NCBI GenBank assembly: GCA_007571365.1
Contig: RKRN01000050.1
Location: 1-34,051, forward strand
DNA: 34,051 bases
Direction: 5' to 3'
Origin: Candidatus Latescibacterota bacterium
GTDB taxonomy: Bacteria; Latescibacterota; UBA2968; UBA8231
The position numbers and the translations under genes are program-made. Shown here piece by piece: positions 1-8,749 of the stretch. Position 1 is the stretch's first letter. Each line of letters starts with the position of its first letter. The notes beneath the pieces were generated by a model. It was not told where the DNA came from. It did no database searches and saw only the letters and a program-made list of their open reading frames with translations.

Positions 1-28
1 GTTGCATCCAATATCCCAAAATAGCCCC

Positions 29-54
29 CTGGGAGCGCGGGCGTCTCGCCCGCC
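29..54. repeat. REP-like GC-rich palindrome
   Basis: A short hairpin, core GCGGGCGTCTCGCCCGC, lies in non-coding DNA. The same 26-base unit, with a few changes, occurs twice in inverted orientation inside drmMI at 21672-21723. A second small GGCAGG/CCTGCC inverted repeat follows at about 72-89. The rest of 1-211 shows no convincing gene. REP-type extragenic palindromes are the closest known class; function here is unknown. Confidence 0.5.
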
Positions 55-211
55 CCGCCTTCGCCTGTGTTGGCAGGCACCTGCCTGCCCGGCCTAGTGA
101 TCAAATATAAATGCAAGATTGCTATGTCTGATTGGTATTAGTCTACAGCGTGGTTAGCGACCAGTGGCTACCCCTCGGAGGTGTCAATCGCTATTCGAGA
201 CGAGCTGTTGG

Positions 212-1018
212 TTACAAGGCGACTCGATAACGTCCTCGATCGTCGACATTTGGATCAACCGCGATACGGTCAGAGGCCAAGGGCTGGAAATCCTCGCCGC
301 TCATCGGCTCGTGCTTCTTCCAACGGCCACGCATTTCAATCAAAACGCGCTGACTCGACGGTGCTGGCATAGGATTAACACGCACTACTTTCGCAGTGTA
401 GTCATTGGGGCCTTCGGCCATCGCCATGGCCAAATCGTTCACGAGATAGCGCGGTGTCCAGCCGATCATGTAGTAGTCCGTCGTCTGGATTTGGACTGCC
501 AATTTGGTCGCCGGATTGGTCAATTCGAGGGTTACGTATAGTTCCTCTTCTGGCTTCAGCGAGTCAATTCGCTCTTGAGCCTCTTTACTTGCACGTCGCC
601 AACTGTGCAGGAAGAATCGACAGGCAAAATAGCCGTCTGCATCCTTTTCGAGTTTTGGGAATACTTCATAGGCATCCGTGATGCGAGAGCCGCCATTGAC
701 CGACAGAATCTCGACAGGGGTCGCATTCTCTGAGAGATCGAGGTTGCGCAGATAGTCCATGCGGTCCGGCCTTCCCTTCGCCATGACGCGATTTCTGAAC
801 AACGCAAACAACTCTGAGGAACGATACTCTCTATCTAATTCGGGGAAGCCGATCAATGGCGGGAATCCAATTTCTCTTTCTGCTCTCTTCGCACCGCCGA
901 TGTAGCGGAAGCGATAAAGCCCCGGCTCGACATCCAACCTCCCCACCGGGAACCATGGGTGGCTCTTCTTTCTTTTATCTTGATCTTGCCATGCCAAGAA
1001 CAAAGTTTTCGCGTTCAT
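212..1018 (-). CDS. HIRAN-domain protein with HipA-N-like region
   Basis: 268-residue soluble protein, second gene of a two-gene minus-strand unit. The first ~90 residues (LFLAWQD, PVGRL, then a stretch rich in Gly, Phe and Pro) resemble the N-terminal region of HipA-like proteins. Residues ~165-260 resemble a HIRAN domain: the motif IGWTPRYLVNDL is the usual GY-P-R signature, followed by a strand like AKVVRVNP. HIRAN domains bind DNA ends or stalled forks in SF2 helicases, but stand-alone bacterial copies pair with HipA-like kinases. The ATG overlaps the TGA of the upstream kinase (TGATG at 1016-1020), so translation is coupled. I infer a two-component toxin/antitoxin or kinase/regulator pair; the biochemical role of this partner is not shown by sequence. 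Confidence 0.6.
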   Translation of the reverse strand: MNAKTLFLAWQDQDKRKKSHPWFPVGRLDVEPGLYRFRYIGGAKRAEREIGFPPLIGFPELDREYRSSELFALFRNRVMAKGRPDRMDYLRNLDLSENATPVEILSVNGGSRITDAYEVFPKLEKDADGYFACRFFLHSWRRASKEAQERIDSLKPEEELYVTLELTNPATKLAVQIQTTDYYMIGWTPRYLVNDLAMAMAEGPNDYTAKVVRVNPMPAPSSQRVLIEMRGRWKKHEPMSGEDFQPLASDRIAVDPNVDDRGRYRVAL

Positions 1019-1920
1019 CAGACAATCTCCTTCAACTGGCTATAATTATAGCATAGGAGCGCAACCGTAAACACCCGTGCAGAAGAAGTCATCCAATCGG
1101 AAGGGATCCTATCTACTATTTGCGAAAGAATATGCTCGTCTATCGCTGCGAGTTTCAGGCCTGCTGGACGAAAAAGGTCTGGATAGGTACGGACCGCCCG
1201 CCGCACCAGTTCTAGTGGGCTAGGGCCGTGCCGTTCGTCTTCAGACCAGTAAATTGCGCCGCGTCCTTTTTCTACATAACCGCCTACGCGGTTTTCCTTC
1301 AAGAATCTATCGCGGCGTTCGTCGAGTAGTTCCCGTCCTAGCGAAGTAGCGTGATCGAAAGACGGTGCCAGAAAAAGAATACCTCTCAAGCCGTTTCCCT
1401 CAAGCCGCCGAAGCAAGCCCCAGTTTTCGTGATGACGATCCGTATTGCCAATCAGCGCATCCAGTACCGCGTACTCCGCAAGAGTACGTTTCGCTCGACT
1501 CGCATCTTTAGGCTTTGCAAAAACGCGGTCCATCCCGGCAAAGATATTCGCCAGTGTATGCTCCGACTGGCGGAATTTTTTCTTGGGATTGTAACCGCCA
1601 ATAGTCCACTCCAATAATTCGTTGCCGTGATATAATGCCCTGCCGCCGCGAGCAAAAGATTCTGTCGCCGAACCACGATCACCTTCAAACTGTGCCAGTT
1701 CCACCTTCGCATGTCTGATTCCCAGTACAGACGCAACTTCTGCGGCAATTTTCTCTGCCCAGTGTTCCCCTGTGTTTGGCCGAGGATACTTGAAGAGCCA
1801 GTTTGCATCTGCATCAGGATCGCGATACCAGAACTTTGTCTTGGTTCCCATATCTTCCCGATCAATGACCCATTTGGGTTTCACTTCAACGATGGGATAC
1901 GGTTCTGACATATCTGACAT
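1018..1920 (-). CDS. HipA-like Ser/Thr kinase domain protein
   Basis: 300 residues matching the kinase part of HipA without its usual N-terminal subdomain. Visible motifs are the ATP-lysine region WLFKYP (Lys44), the catalytic loop IGNTDRHHENWG (157-168) and a metal-binding FDHATSLG (188-195), the equivalent of the DFG segment. HipA kinases phosphorylate translation factors or tRNA synthetases and cause growth arrest; the target here is unknown. It is first in the operon and overlaps the downstream HIRAN gene by one base. Two start codons are possible (Met1 or Met4); Met1 has a weak AAGG about 10 nt upstream. A phage-sensing abortive role is possible but unproven. No HipB-type HTH gene is intact beside it, only a possible winged-helix remnant upstream. 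Confidence 0.7.
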   Translation of the reverse strand: MSDMSEPYPIVEVKPKWVIDREDMGTKTKFWYRDPDADANWLFKYPRPNTGEHWAEKIAAEVASVLGIRHAKVELAQFEGDRGSATESFARGGRALYHGNELLEWTIGGYNPKKKFRQSEHTLANIFAGMDRVFAKPKDASRAKRTLAEYAVLDALIGNTDRHHENWGLLRRLEGNGLRGILFLAPSFDHATSLGRELLDERRDRFLKENRVGGYVEKGRGAIYWSEDERHGPSPLELVRRAVRTYPDLFRPAGLKLAAIDEHILSQIVDRIPSDWMTSSARVFTVALLCYNYSQLKEIV

Positions 1921-1987
1921 AGTATCAATGCCTTGAGGTCAAACCTCAGACTACCGCTTCCCAATTCACCAAACACGTCAGCACTAG

Positions 1988-2074
1988 TTATTGAGTCTGA
2001 GTCAATCGTTCTCGCAACGCTTGGCCCTTGTCCGTCAGCCGATACTGCTGCTTGCCGCTTCTGGGTTTGTCGGG
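1988..2074 (-). pseudogene. Possible winged-helix regulator remnant
   Basis: On the minus strand, between the kinase gene and the beta-propeller gene, an open frame without a start codon reads ...YRLTDKGQALRERL... and then a stop at 1988. This looks like the C-terminal wing and last helix of a winged-helix regulator. It begins immediately after a likely breakpoint near 2075. It could be the tail of a regulator that once preceded the HipA-like operon. The segment is short, so chance resemblance cannot be excluded. Confidence 0.25.
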
Positions 2075-2112
2075 GGTCCGGCGATGATAATGATTTTCCG
2101 GTCGGCGTCCAT
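2035..2112 (-). pseudogene. Truncated P-loop (zeta-like) kinase start
   Basis: An ATG lies 4 nt after the TGA of the beta-propeller gene and opens a 25-codon frame starting MDADRKIIIIAGPP. Zeta-toxin-like and related P-loop kinases begin with the same hydrophobic strand followed by GPNGAGKTT, but here the sequence leaves the family right after AGP and stops. I read it as the 5' stub of a kinase gene once coupled to the upstream pair, cut by the event that joined it to the regulator remnant. Very short, so tentative. Confidence 0.25.
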
Positions 2113-2116
2113 CACC

Positions 2117-3589
2117 TCATATCTCCACCGCAAACACCTTCGCGCGGCCCATCTGCAGGCGAATGGCCACCTGCCGACCGCGCAAGGCCGACAAATCGCG
2201 GCGGCCCCGCCACGTCGCCACCCCAGCCAACTCGTCGCCAGCCAGCACGTCGGCCTCCGCTAACCCAAAGCCCTCTATAGCCTGCACGGGCGCGGCCGGC
2301 GAAGCAGGCGGCTCGACCAGTTCGGCCTTGATCCAACCACCTTCTTTTTGAGTCTGAAAATTGAGTGTCAGTTCGCGGCCGGCGCACTCGCGTTCGACCA
2401 GCGTTACGCGCCCCTCTACCGGCGCTTCAAGAGCGACCAGCCGATCCCGCTTCCAAGTAGCCCAACGCCATTGTGCGGGGCGGCCTGGGTCGTGCCGCTC
2501 TCCCCAGTCGTGCAAGTCGTACTGCCCAACGAACATCACGCCCCACGTCTCCGAGTCGAGCGGGACCATTTCCGGGAAGGCAAACACCATGCCGTACCCT
2601 TCGGGCTGGCCGGAGATAATGGGCTTGCGCTCGGGCCGGCTCCACAGCAGGCCGTCGCGACTGGTGGCCAATTGCACATCTACCGTGGCCGTCCAGCGGT
2701 GATACATGGCTGGGAACATCAAGTGGAAACCACCGTGGGGATAGCGGCAATAGCCGGCCGCGTACACGTCGTCGTCGATGGAATCTTGCGGGTCTGCGCC
2801 AAATACCGGACGCGGCGGCGACCACTTGCCAAACTCCGCCCCCTCGGTGCGGCGCACAATGCGGCGGCGCTGTTGATGGCCGCGCAAATAAGCTACGTAT
2901 TGACCGGCTTCCGCGTCGTACGCGGCGATATTGTGGCTATCGAGTCCGGTGCGGCCCACGTTCAAAAGCGGCTCCGGCAAGAAGGTCCACTGCTTGCCAT
3001 CGGGCGACACCGCGCCTTTGAGCAGGCCGACGAAATACAGCGCCGCGGCCTGCTGCTCTGGCGTGTAGCCGGCCTCCTTCATGGCGCGGCGAATGGCCCA
3101 CTTGCGCTCCCGCGTCATCGCCGGGACCGGCGCACCCTCGTGGTAGGTAATAGAATCGCGCGCCATCGCCTTGTAGCGAGCCTCCGGCGGAGCCACCGGA
3201 TCGACAAACACGGATTGCAGCCCAAAGTCGCCGAAGCGAAAAAGCAGGTTGTTAGCCGTGCTGCCGTCGTATTCTTGCAAATGCAGGGCCGGTCGCACCC
3301 AACAAAAACCATCGGTACTCTCGGCGTACGCCGTGAAAGGAGGTTGGTCGTCCCCGGCGCCGCGGGCGATGTACCACATCTTCAACACGCCGCCATCGCA
3401 GAGCACCGCTTGCGGCGTCAGACCGCCGGCTTCCCAAGGATGCTCCGGCGCGATAAAGACCGGGGATTTACGCGCCTCCTGCACGGCCAAGCGCACGCCG
3501 ACTGGCGGGTCTTGTACCCAAGCTTGGCCGCCTTCGATGCCAGCTTGGCCGGCCCATACGCCATACCAATCGAGAAAGGGCTGCGGCAC
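2117..3589 (-). CDS. Five-bladed beta-propeller, glycosidase-like protein
   Basis: 490-residue protein without a signal peptide or membrane segment. Three Asp-box-like repeats of the form S-x-D-G-x-x-W are visible at residues 91-97, 195-201 and 310-316, the spacing expected for propeller blades of GH32/GH43/sialidase-like folds. The C-terminal ~90 residues look like a separate beta-sandwich. The start is GTG, 3 nt after the TAA of the upstream P-loop kinase, so the two are probably co-translated; no strong Shine-Dalgarno is seen. Such propeller proteins often act on plant or algal glycans in saprophytic lineages, but no catalytic triad can be assigned by eye, so substrate and activity are unknown. 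Confidence 0.55.
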   Translation of the reverse strand: MPQPFLDWYGVWAGQAGIEGGQAWVQDPPVGVRLAVQEARKSPVFIAPEHPWEAGGLTPQAVLCDGGVLKMWYIARGAGDDQPPFTAYAESTDGFCWVRPALHLQEYDGSTANNLLFRFGDFGLQSVFVDPVAPPEARYKAMARDSITYHEGAPVPAMTRERKWAIRRAMKEAGYTPEQQAAALYFVGLLKGAVSPDGKQWTFLPEPLLNVGRTGLDSHNIAAYDAEAGQYVAYLRGHQQRRRIVRRTEGAEFGKWSPPRPVFGADPQDSIDDDVYAAGYCRYPHGGFHLMFPAMYHRWTATVDVQLATSRDGLLWSRPERKPIISGQPEGYGMVFAFPEMVPLDSETWGVMFVGQYDLHDWGERHDPGRPAQWRWATWKRDRLVALEAPVEGRVTLVERECAGRELTLNFQTQKEGGWIKAELVEPPASPAAPVQAIEGFGLAEADVLAGDELAGVATWRGRRDLSALRGRQVAIRLQMGRAKVFAVEI

Positions 3590-3592
3590 GGT

Positions 3593-4255
3593 TTAGGTCG
3601 GCCAGTTTTGGTGGGCCAAAAGGCGCAAGCGGTCGGCTTCGCTCAGGTGATTTTTGATGGCTCCGGCGAACTCTGCCAAGGTCTGCTCCACAGTGGCGTC
3701 GGACGTGTCGAGGGCGAACTTCTTGCGGATCAGCGAATCGCGGTATTCCTCCTCAAAGCGCTGCAACACGTATTCGACATCCTTTTCCTGTACCACCGGC
3801 CGCTCGTGCGGCTGCTCGCGCAGACGCCGGCCAATGACTTCTGCCCGCGCCCGCAGCAGCACCAGTACCGTGTCGGGCGCGTGCTGCATGATCTCCTCGT
3901 CGAAGGCACGAGCCAAGGCGGTGCGGTCACCGTACTCGCCGCGGCCGCCGTAGCCGTAGTACAAAGGTGCGTACACGGCCTCTTCAAGGTGGAAACCCAC
4001 CAAGTTGTGGTCCGGGTCGCTGTAAAAGGCGGGATGAAAGTGGTAGTTCATCATGTAGCGCTGGAACATCTCCTTCAGCCGCGGGCCGAGGGCCAGCAGT
4101 TGCTCCTGCTCCTCTACGGCGAACTCGTTGCACGGCAGGCTGAAGTGATCGTGGAAGGTGCGCGACGAGCCAAAGGTGCGCTCAATCCAACCGACGATGG
4201 CGTTGGCCAACGTAGTCTTGCCGGCGTATTCGCAACCGACGAGAATCAGTCTCAT
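3593..4255 (-). CDS. P-loop nucleoside/nucleotide kinase-like protein
   Basis: 220 residues with an N-terminal Walker A, GCEYAGKTT (residues ~7-15), directly after the first strand MRLILV, as in thymidylate-kinase-like and other small-molecule kinases. A possible LID or second basic segment (RLREQPHERP) lies near residues 143-153. ATG start with GGGAGA 8 nt upstream. It is the first gene of a pair with the beta-propeller protein (3-nt gap). The substrate cannot be named; the fold suggests phosphoryl transfer from ATP to a nucleotide, sugar or similar small molecule. Confidence 0.55.
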   Translation of the reverse strand: MRLILVGCEYAGKTTLANAIVGWIERTFGSSRTFHDHFSLPCNEFAVEEQEQLLALGPRLKEMFQRYMMNYHFHPAFYSDPDHNLVGFHLEEAVYAPLYYGYGGRGEYGDRTALARAFDEEIMQHAPDTVLVLLRARAEVIGRRLREQPHERPVVQEKDVEYVLQRFEEEYRDSLIRKKFALDTSDATVEQTLAEFAGAIKNHLSEADRLRLLAHQNWPT

Positions 4256-4315
4256 GTTTTGTTCTCCCGCGCCTGAACGACGCTCATTGAGGTATGGCTT
4301 GGCGTAGTAATGCCA

Positions 4316-4526
4316 TAACTGCTATTACGCAATGGCGTTAGAATCCGTCGGCCCCTTGGAAATTGTCCCGTGCGTGGGCTTCGACCGGCTCAGCCCACCG
4401 CGGTCGGCGGTGCGACCACCGTAGGGACAGACCTATGTGTCTGTCCCCAAAAGATCCGCCGACGGTGCTGGTGCCCTGAGCCGGTCAAAGGGCACGCTAT
4501 AGAAGCAGACTGCGTAACATCAGGCC
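4316..4526 (-). mobile_element. MITE-like element, copy 1 (degenerate left end)
   Basis: About 210 bp of non-coding DNA filling most of the 4256-4554 gap. Its right end, GACTGCGTAACATCAG at 4508-4523, matches the terminal inverted repeat of the copy at 32511-32643; the left end (TAACTGCTATTACGCA) is a decayed version. Interior blocks are shared in opposite orientation with the 32.5 kb copy: 4347-4361, 4391-4403 and 4431-4443. It is longer than copy 2 and carries extra inverted segments. No transposase is encoded, which fits a non-autonomous element. Confidence 0.6.
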
Positions 4527-4554
4527 ATAAGATAGCACTGAGAGCGGGTTGATC

Positions 4555-5976
4555 CTAAAAACTCCGGTGGCTGGCGTTAGCCTCCGCGTGCGGAAGAGCG
4601 AGTGCTAATTCTTTTCCGGCTTTGAACAAATCGTGAAGATGCACATAGCGAAACAGCGAGCTTCTGCCCGTCAGGTAGAGATTCTCAAAGGTCTGGAAGT
4701 AGGCAACAAGGCGTTCTACATGCTCGGCCAATCCCACTTCGAGCACGGGGTAAGCAAAGGGTAATTTGTAGGTTGCAAAGCATACGACCTCACTTTCGCC
4801 AAGTGGCTTTACGCGCTGCAAAGCCTCCCATACAGAGCGGCGCAATGCATCTGCCGACATATTCCATACGGCATCCTCGCGAAAACAGGGCAGTTCGAGC
4901 ACAATGGCTGTTTGCGCCTCAGGTGCCATGTAGCGGCTGCGGTTTTTGGGTTCGTACAGGCGCGTGAACGGGAACTGTGCAGCGGGGAAATAGAGCGAGG
5001 CATTGGGCGAAAAGGCGGGACGATCTAAACCGAATACGCAAAGAATCAGATTGCGATATTTAACCGCATTGGCCGCGGCCAGCAACTCCGGCGGCGGCGG
5101 CGGGTCCAGCATTTTTGCCGACAGGGTCAGCGGCAGCGTGTTGACGACGGTGGACACCTCCACTTCCGCATCGTCGTTGAGAACGACGCGCTCCAATCGC
5201 CCGTGCGAATGCACCAGCCGACTCACCCGACTGCCGGTGCGAATCCGCTTGCTACCGATAAATTCGCTCATCTTATCGACGATCATACCAATCCCGTACT
5301 TGGGATACAGGAAAGAACCGTCTAAATGACCCGGCTGGCTGGCCTGGCCTAATAGAACCTCCCGCACAAAACTGGCCAGATTCAGACCTTTCATTCGCCC
5401 ACCTGATACATCCGTGCAAAGTTGGTGTGGATCAGTTCCCCACAACTTTTTCGAATAGTTGAGCAAAAAGAGGTTGGCCAGCGTCTGGCCGTACTGATTC
5501 AGGGCAAATTCTCCAAAACTTGCCGCTGGCTTGCGGCGTTTTACGCGCAGGTTCTCAATGGCGATTTTCAACAGGGTTTTGCGCTCGAGTCGTTTGACCA
5601 GATTGCCCATTTGCAGGGGGAAGCTAAAAAACTGGTCTTGAAAAAAAATCTCGCTTGGTGCGGCAACGTCAAAAAGATCGTCGCCCAAAAGCCCCTTGAT
5701 CTCGCAGGTGACCTCCGGGTTTTTGTCGTGCAGGCGATGGGCCCCCGTGTCAAACAGAAACTCGCCTAAGCGCAGGGTGCGGCAATTGCCTCCCGGCTGG
5801 GCACCGGCTTCAAAAAGCACAAAATCCAATCCGCGCTTTTTGGCGTAATAGCCGGCCGTCAAGCCAGCCGGGCCGCCCCCCAAAATGTGTATGTCGGCGT
5901 TGCGTGTTTTCAAGGCAAAACGAGCCGGTGAATTAATACTCGTACACTGTGAGTTCCGACCACATGCGGTTGACAT
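4555..5976 (-). CDS. FAD-dependent amine oxidase/desaturase-like oxidoreductase
   Basis: Up to 473 residues. A dinucleotide-binding Rossmann motif, GGGPAGLTAGYYAKK, opens the domain, followed by the acidic end of the second strand (FEAG), a GGN region and DTGAHRLH. This is the layout of the protoporphyrinogen oxidase / UDP-galactopyranose mutase / flavin amine oxidase superfamily. The ATG at 5976 lies 44 bases inside the upstream GT-C gene and adds ~25 residues before the Rossmann fold; a TTG at 5913 would start five residues before it and may be the true start. The overlap with a glycosyltransferase suggests a shared role in polysaccharide or glycolipid modification, for example sugar ring isomerisation, but this is inference. 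Confidence 0.6.
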   Translation of the reverse strand: MSTACGRNSQCTSINSPARFALKTRNADIHILGGGPAGLTAGYYAKKRGLDFVLFEAGAQPGGNCRTLRLGEFLFDTGAHRLHDKNPEVTCEIKGLLGDDLFDVAAPSEIFFQDQFFSFPLQMGNLVKRLERKTLLKIAIENLRVKRRKPAASFGEFALNQYGQTLANLFLLNYSKKLWGTDPHQLCTDVSGGRMKGLNLASFVREVLLGQASQPGHLDGSFLYPKYGIGMIVDKMSEFIGSKRIRTGSRVSRLVHSHGRLERVVLNDDAEVEVSTVVNTLPLTLSAKMLDPPPPPELLAAANAVKYRNLILCVFGLDRPAFSPNASLYFPAAQFPFTRLYEPKNRSRYMAPEAQTAIVLELPCFREDAVWNMSADALRRSVWEALQRVKPLGESEVVCFATYKLPFAYPVLEVGLAEHVERLVAYFQTFENLYLTGRSSLFRYVHLHDLFKAGKELALALPHAEANASHRSF

Positions 5977-7324
5977 ACGGATTGTGGTAAAACGTTTTGG
6001 TCGCTTGCGGCACTCGATCTTGCAATGGGCTGCCGATGACCACTAACTCGGCTGTGTCGTCAAGCGTATTGAGCGCGTACAAATCGCCTTGGTCTCTAAC
6101 GGGTATATAGACGGCCTGAAGTGCTTGGGAGGCCAGATAGTATTTGATCAGCGGCACTGATGCAATGTGCAAGGCAGCGCTTTTTTTGGCTACGAGATAT
6201 TGGTGTATCTGAGCGATAGCTGTGGGCTTTTTGTGCTGGACGATTAAATGCAAGGTTGCGTAGCCATAGCACAAAAAAAAGGCGATTACAACCAAGCGGA
6301 AAAACCGCGGGCCTTGGGTGGCGATCTGAGCACAGGCAAACGCTGGGATGAGTGCCAAAAAGGGCAATAGCGGCAAGACGTGCCGGCTTTTATGTACCAC
6401 ATTTTGAAAGAGGAAAATCCAGCCCAGATAGAGGATACAGCCTATAAACGGCGCACTCAGCAACACCGAGCGGTCGACCCGCCGCACCACGGCCCCCCCA
6501 TGGATCGCCACAATACCGAGCAGCGCGACCGTAGTACAGGCCGTTACTACATGGCGTCCCGCCCAATAGAGTCCAAAACCATCGGCCCAGATGCTCTCGA
6601 ACAGTCCAAGCGACCGCAAGGCGAAATTAGGCTCCGTGGCAACCGTGCCACCAAAGTCGGCAAAGTGGCCCTGAGTCTGCGTTTGCGCCGCCGTTGTCAA
6701 CTCGGTCCAGCCGGTGATCGCGATTAAGGGAATCAGCCAGACGGCTAGGCCGGCTACACCGGCAGCCATAAATTGCCATCGCGGGCCTCGTTCCTTTAAC
6801 CGCAACAACAGAGGCACCAACAACATGGGTGCATAAGAAAGGCGCACCCCAAGTGAGAGCCCCGCCACAAAGAATCCCAACCCCGCTTTGCCTTTACCTT
6901 GCTTGGCGACAAAATAGCAACACGCCAAAACGCCGGCGACGCCCATGGCATCGGGCATATAGCGATTGCTCATCAGCCACAGCAGCGGATTGAAGAATAG
7001 CAGAAAGGCGGCGCTCAGACCCAAAGGCGTGGTGATTTTAAGCTGAACGATGCCGAGCGCGAAATAGATTATGCCAAAAGTTGCTACGCCGCCTAGCACT
7101 GCAAACGCCACGGCATAGCGGTCGGTGAGTGCGTAGATCGCCTTAGCCAAAAAGCAAAAGACCGGATAGGCTGGGAAGTGAGGTTGTAATTTGGTTACGT
7201 CGTAATCGACCACCCCCAAGGCGAAGCGCAAGCTGTCTAGGTCTTCTATATAGTACACGGCACTCATAAGCCGCGATCCCAGACAAAGGATCAGCACCGC
7301 ACCCCATACCTTGTGCTCGGTCAC
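5933..7324 (-). CDS. GT-C family integral membrane glycosyltransferase (GT39/ArnT-like)
   Basis: Polytopic membrane protein of ~463 residues with roughly ten hydrophobic segments. The first extracytoplasmic loop contains an acidic EDLDS motif (residues ~27-31 from this start), where GT-C enzymes place their catalytic acidic pair. These enzymes transfer sugars from polyprenyl-phosphate donors to lipid, protein or glycan acceptors on the outer face of the inner membrane. I chose the GTG at 7324 because AGGAG lies 10 nt upstream; an in-frame TTG at 7348 would add eight residues. The 3' end overlaps the downstream FAD gene. Acceptor unknown. Confidence 0.6.
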   Translation of the reverse strand: MTEHKVWGAVLILCLGSRLMSAVYYIEDLDSLRFALGVVDYDVTKLQPHFPAYPVFCFLAKAIYALTDRYAVAFAVLGGVATFGIIYFALGIVQLKITTPLGLSAAFLLFFNPLLWLMSNRYMPDAMGVAGVLACCYFVAKQGKGKAGLGFFVAGLSLGVRLSYAPMLLVPLLLRLKERGPRWQFMAAGVAGLAVWLIPLIAITGWTELTTAAQTQTQGHFADFGGTVATEPNFALRSLGLFESIWADGFGLYWAGRHVVTACTTVALLGIVAIHGGAVVRRVDRSVLLSAPFIGCILYLGWIFLFQNVVHKSRHVLPLLPFLALIPAFACAQIATQGPRFFRLVVIAFFLCYGYATLHLIVQHKKPTAIAQIHQYLVAKKSAALHIASVPLIKYYLASQALQAVYIPVRDQGDLYALNTLDDTAELVVIGSPLQDRVPQATKTFYHNPYVNRMWSELTVYEY

Positions 7325-7430
7325 GCCGCGCTTGCTCCTACATGGCAAAATCTAATACGCTAGCTGGAAATTCCGGTTGGCAAGTACAAACGCGGCGATT
7401 GCCCCCTCGTAGGATTTCGCAAACAACCGC

Positions 7431-8708
7431 TTACCAGTTCGCCATATTGTCGGCGGAAAAGCCGTACACTGCTTGCAGCACCTCTTTGGCCCGCATGTAG
7501 CGGCTCTCAATCCCACTGTCTAGTGCTTCATAGGAGGGTGCTGGTCCCATAATGCTGTGCAATTCCTCGAGCTGGCCTTGGCTGATCAGGCGGAAGGGGC
7601 TGTACTGCAAGGCAACGGTAAAGCCCTTCATTTCTGCCCAGTGCTTGTTTAAGTTGACCCGATTCTCATCGGCTGTGCCCAAGGCGGCCATATCACTCAA
7701 GGTATCATTGATATAGTGAACCACCGTGGCGGCGATGACCTTCTCCATGCCATTGGCTGCTGCTTCGCGCTGGGCGGCGATATCGCTGGCCGAGCCTTGG
7801 TGGGCGATCAGGGTGCGCCCGGCGAGGAACGCTGCAAAAATATCTCTGGTAAAATTGACACCAGCGCCGCCCTTGTCGCGCTTACCGGCGTTTCGCGACA
7901 GGCCAAAGTTGTATTCCGATTTGAAGTCAATTTGTCCGTCCCCATTGGAGTCGAAGGTGTAGTCGCCAACCGAGCCGGCTAGTTGTTCGTCGGAGTAGCG
8001 GCCGTAGTCGCGGGCAGCGCCAAAATAGCCGAAGGCCTCATCCCAATGGTGCTCCATCTCGGTGTACGATTTGCCCTCTGCGGCACTGCCGTTTTCGTCC
8101 TCCAAAAGACCGCCCAAATAGACGCCAGTGGCTTGGTAATAGGGCACGGCACCGATGAGCACTTTGTTGATCATCTGGGTCAAATCGACCCCGTCGTCGT
8201 CGGTGTAAACCGCCGGCGTGCCCAGTTTGGCGGCATCCTGCGAATTGGCGGCGATGATCGCAAACCACTCGCGCACCAGTTCGTCGGCTGTCTGGCCATA
8301 GCCGATGACGACATCACTCGAGATTTTGCTGACTAGGTTTTTGCCCGTTGAAATGGAGGAATAGCGATTTTCGACCACCGGCAGGTCCCCGGCCGTGCTC
8401 AGCGACTCCAAGTCGAGGCCATCGTCGTAGGCGTAGAGCCTGAGCAAATCATCCACTGAAATAGGCTCAGCTCCCTCTTTACCCAGATTGTCGATAGCAA
8501 TCTTCAGATCTTGCAGCAGTAAATTGCGCACAACCTGACCAGCATAGGCGACGCTGCTTTCGCCCTCGTTGAAGCGGCTGTCGAAAACATAGGCGGTGGG
8601 AATGTCAATAGTGCCTCCACCGCTGCTGCTATCGACGGGATTGTCGTCGCCACCACAGGCGATGAGCAGGGTACTAGCGAGCAAAGTACTGCATTTGAGG
8701 TTCTTCAT
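7431..8708 (-). CDS. DUF4856-type lipoprotein
   Basis: ~425 residues. The N-terminus is a lipoprotein signal with lipobox LIAC (Cys18) followed by GGDDN, so it should be lipid-anchored in the periplasm or outer membrane. The mature part, beginning around FDSRFNEGESSVAYAGQ, matches my recollection of DUF4856 proteins, which in Bacteroidota and relatives lie next to TonB-dependent receptors and imelysin-like iron-related proteins. ATG at 8708 has AGGAG 8 nt upstream, clearly better than the TTG at 8726. It lies 41 nt after the TonB receptor stop, so it is probably the third gene of one operon and a surface partner in metal uptake. Confidence 0.6.
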   Translation of the reverse strand: MKNLKCSTLLASTLLIACGGDDNPVDSSSGGGTIDIPTAYVFDSRFNEGESSVAYAGQVVRNLLLQDLKIAIDNLGKEGAEPISVDDLLRLYAYDDGLDLESLSTAGDLPVVENRYSSISTGKNLVSKISSDVVIGYGQTADELVREWFAIIAANSQDAAKLGTPAVYTDDDGVDLTQMINKVLIGAVPYYQATGVYLGGLLEDENGSAAEGKSYTEMEHHWDEAFGYFGAARDYGRYSDEQLAGSVGDYTFDSNGDGQIDFKSEYNFGLSRNAGKRDKGGAGVNFTRDIFAAFLAGRTLIAHQGSASDIAAQREAAANGMEKVIAATVVHYINDTLSDMAALGTADENRVNLNKHWAEMKGFTVALQYSPFRLISQGQLEELHSIMGPAPSYEALDSGIESRYMRAKEVLQAVYGFSADNMANW

Positions 8709-8749
8709 AGAAGCGCTCCTTGCCAAATAGGGTCTGTCTATGAGAGGCG

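Noticed and set aside
2348..4276. Long plus-strand open frame (642 codons) opposite the propeller and kinase genes
   Set aside because: It lies antisense to two genes with recognisable motifs and a coupled 3-nt junction; its own translation is low-complexity, rich in His/Arg/Val, with no family signature.
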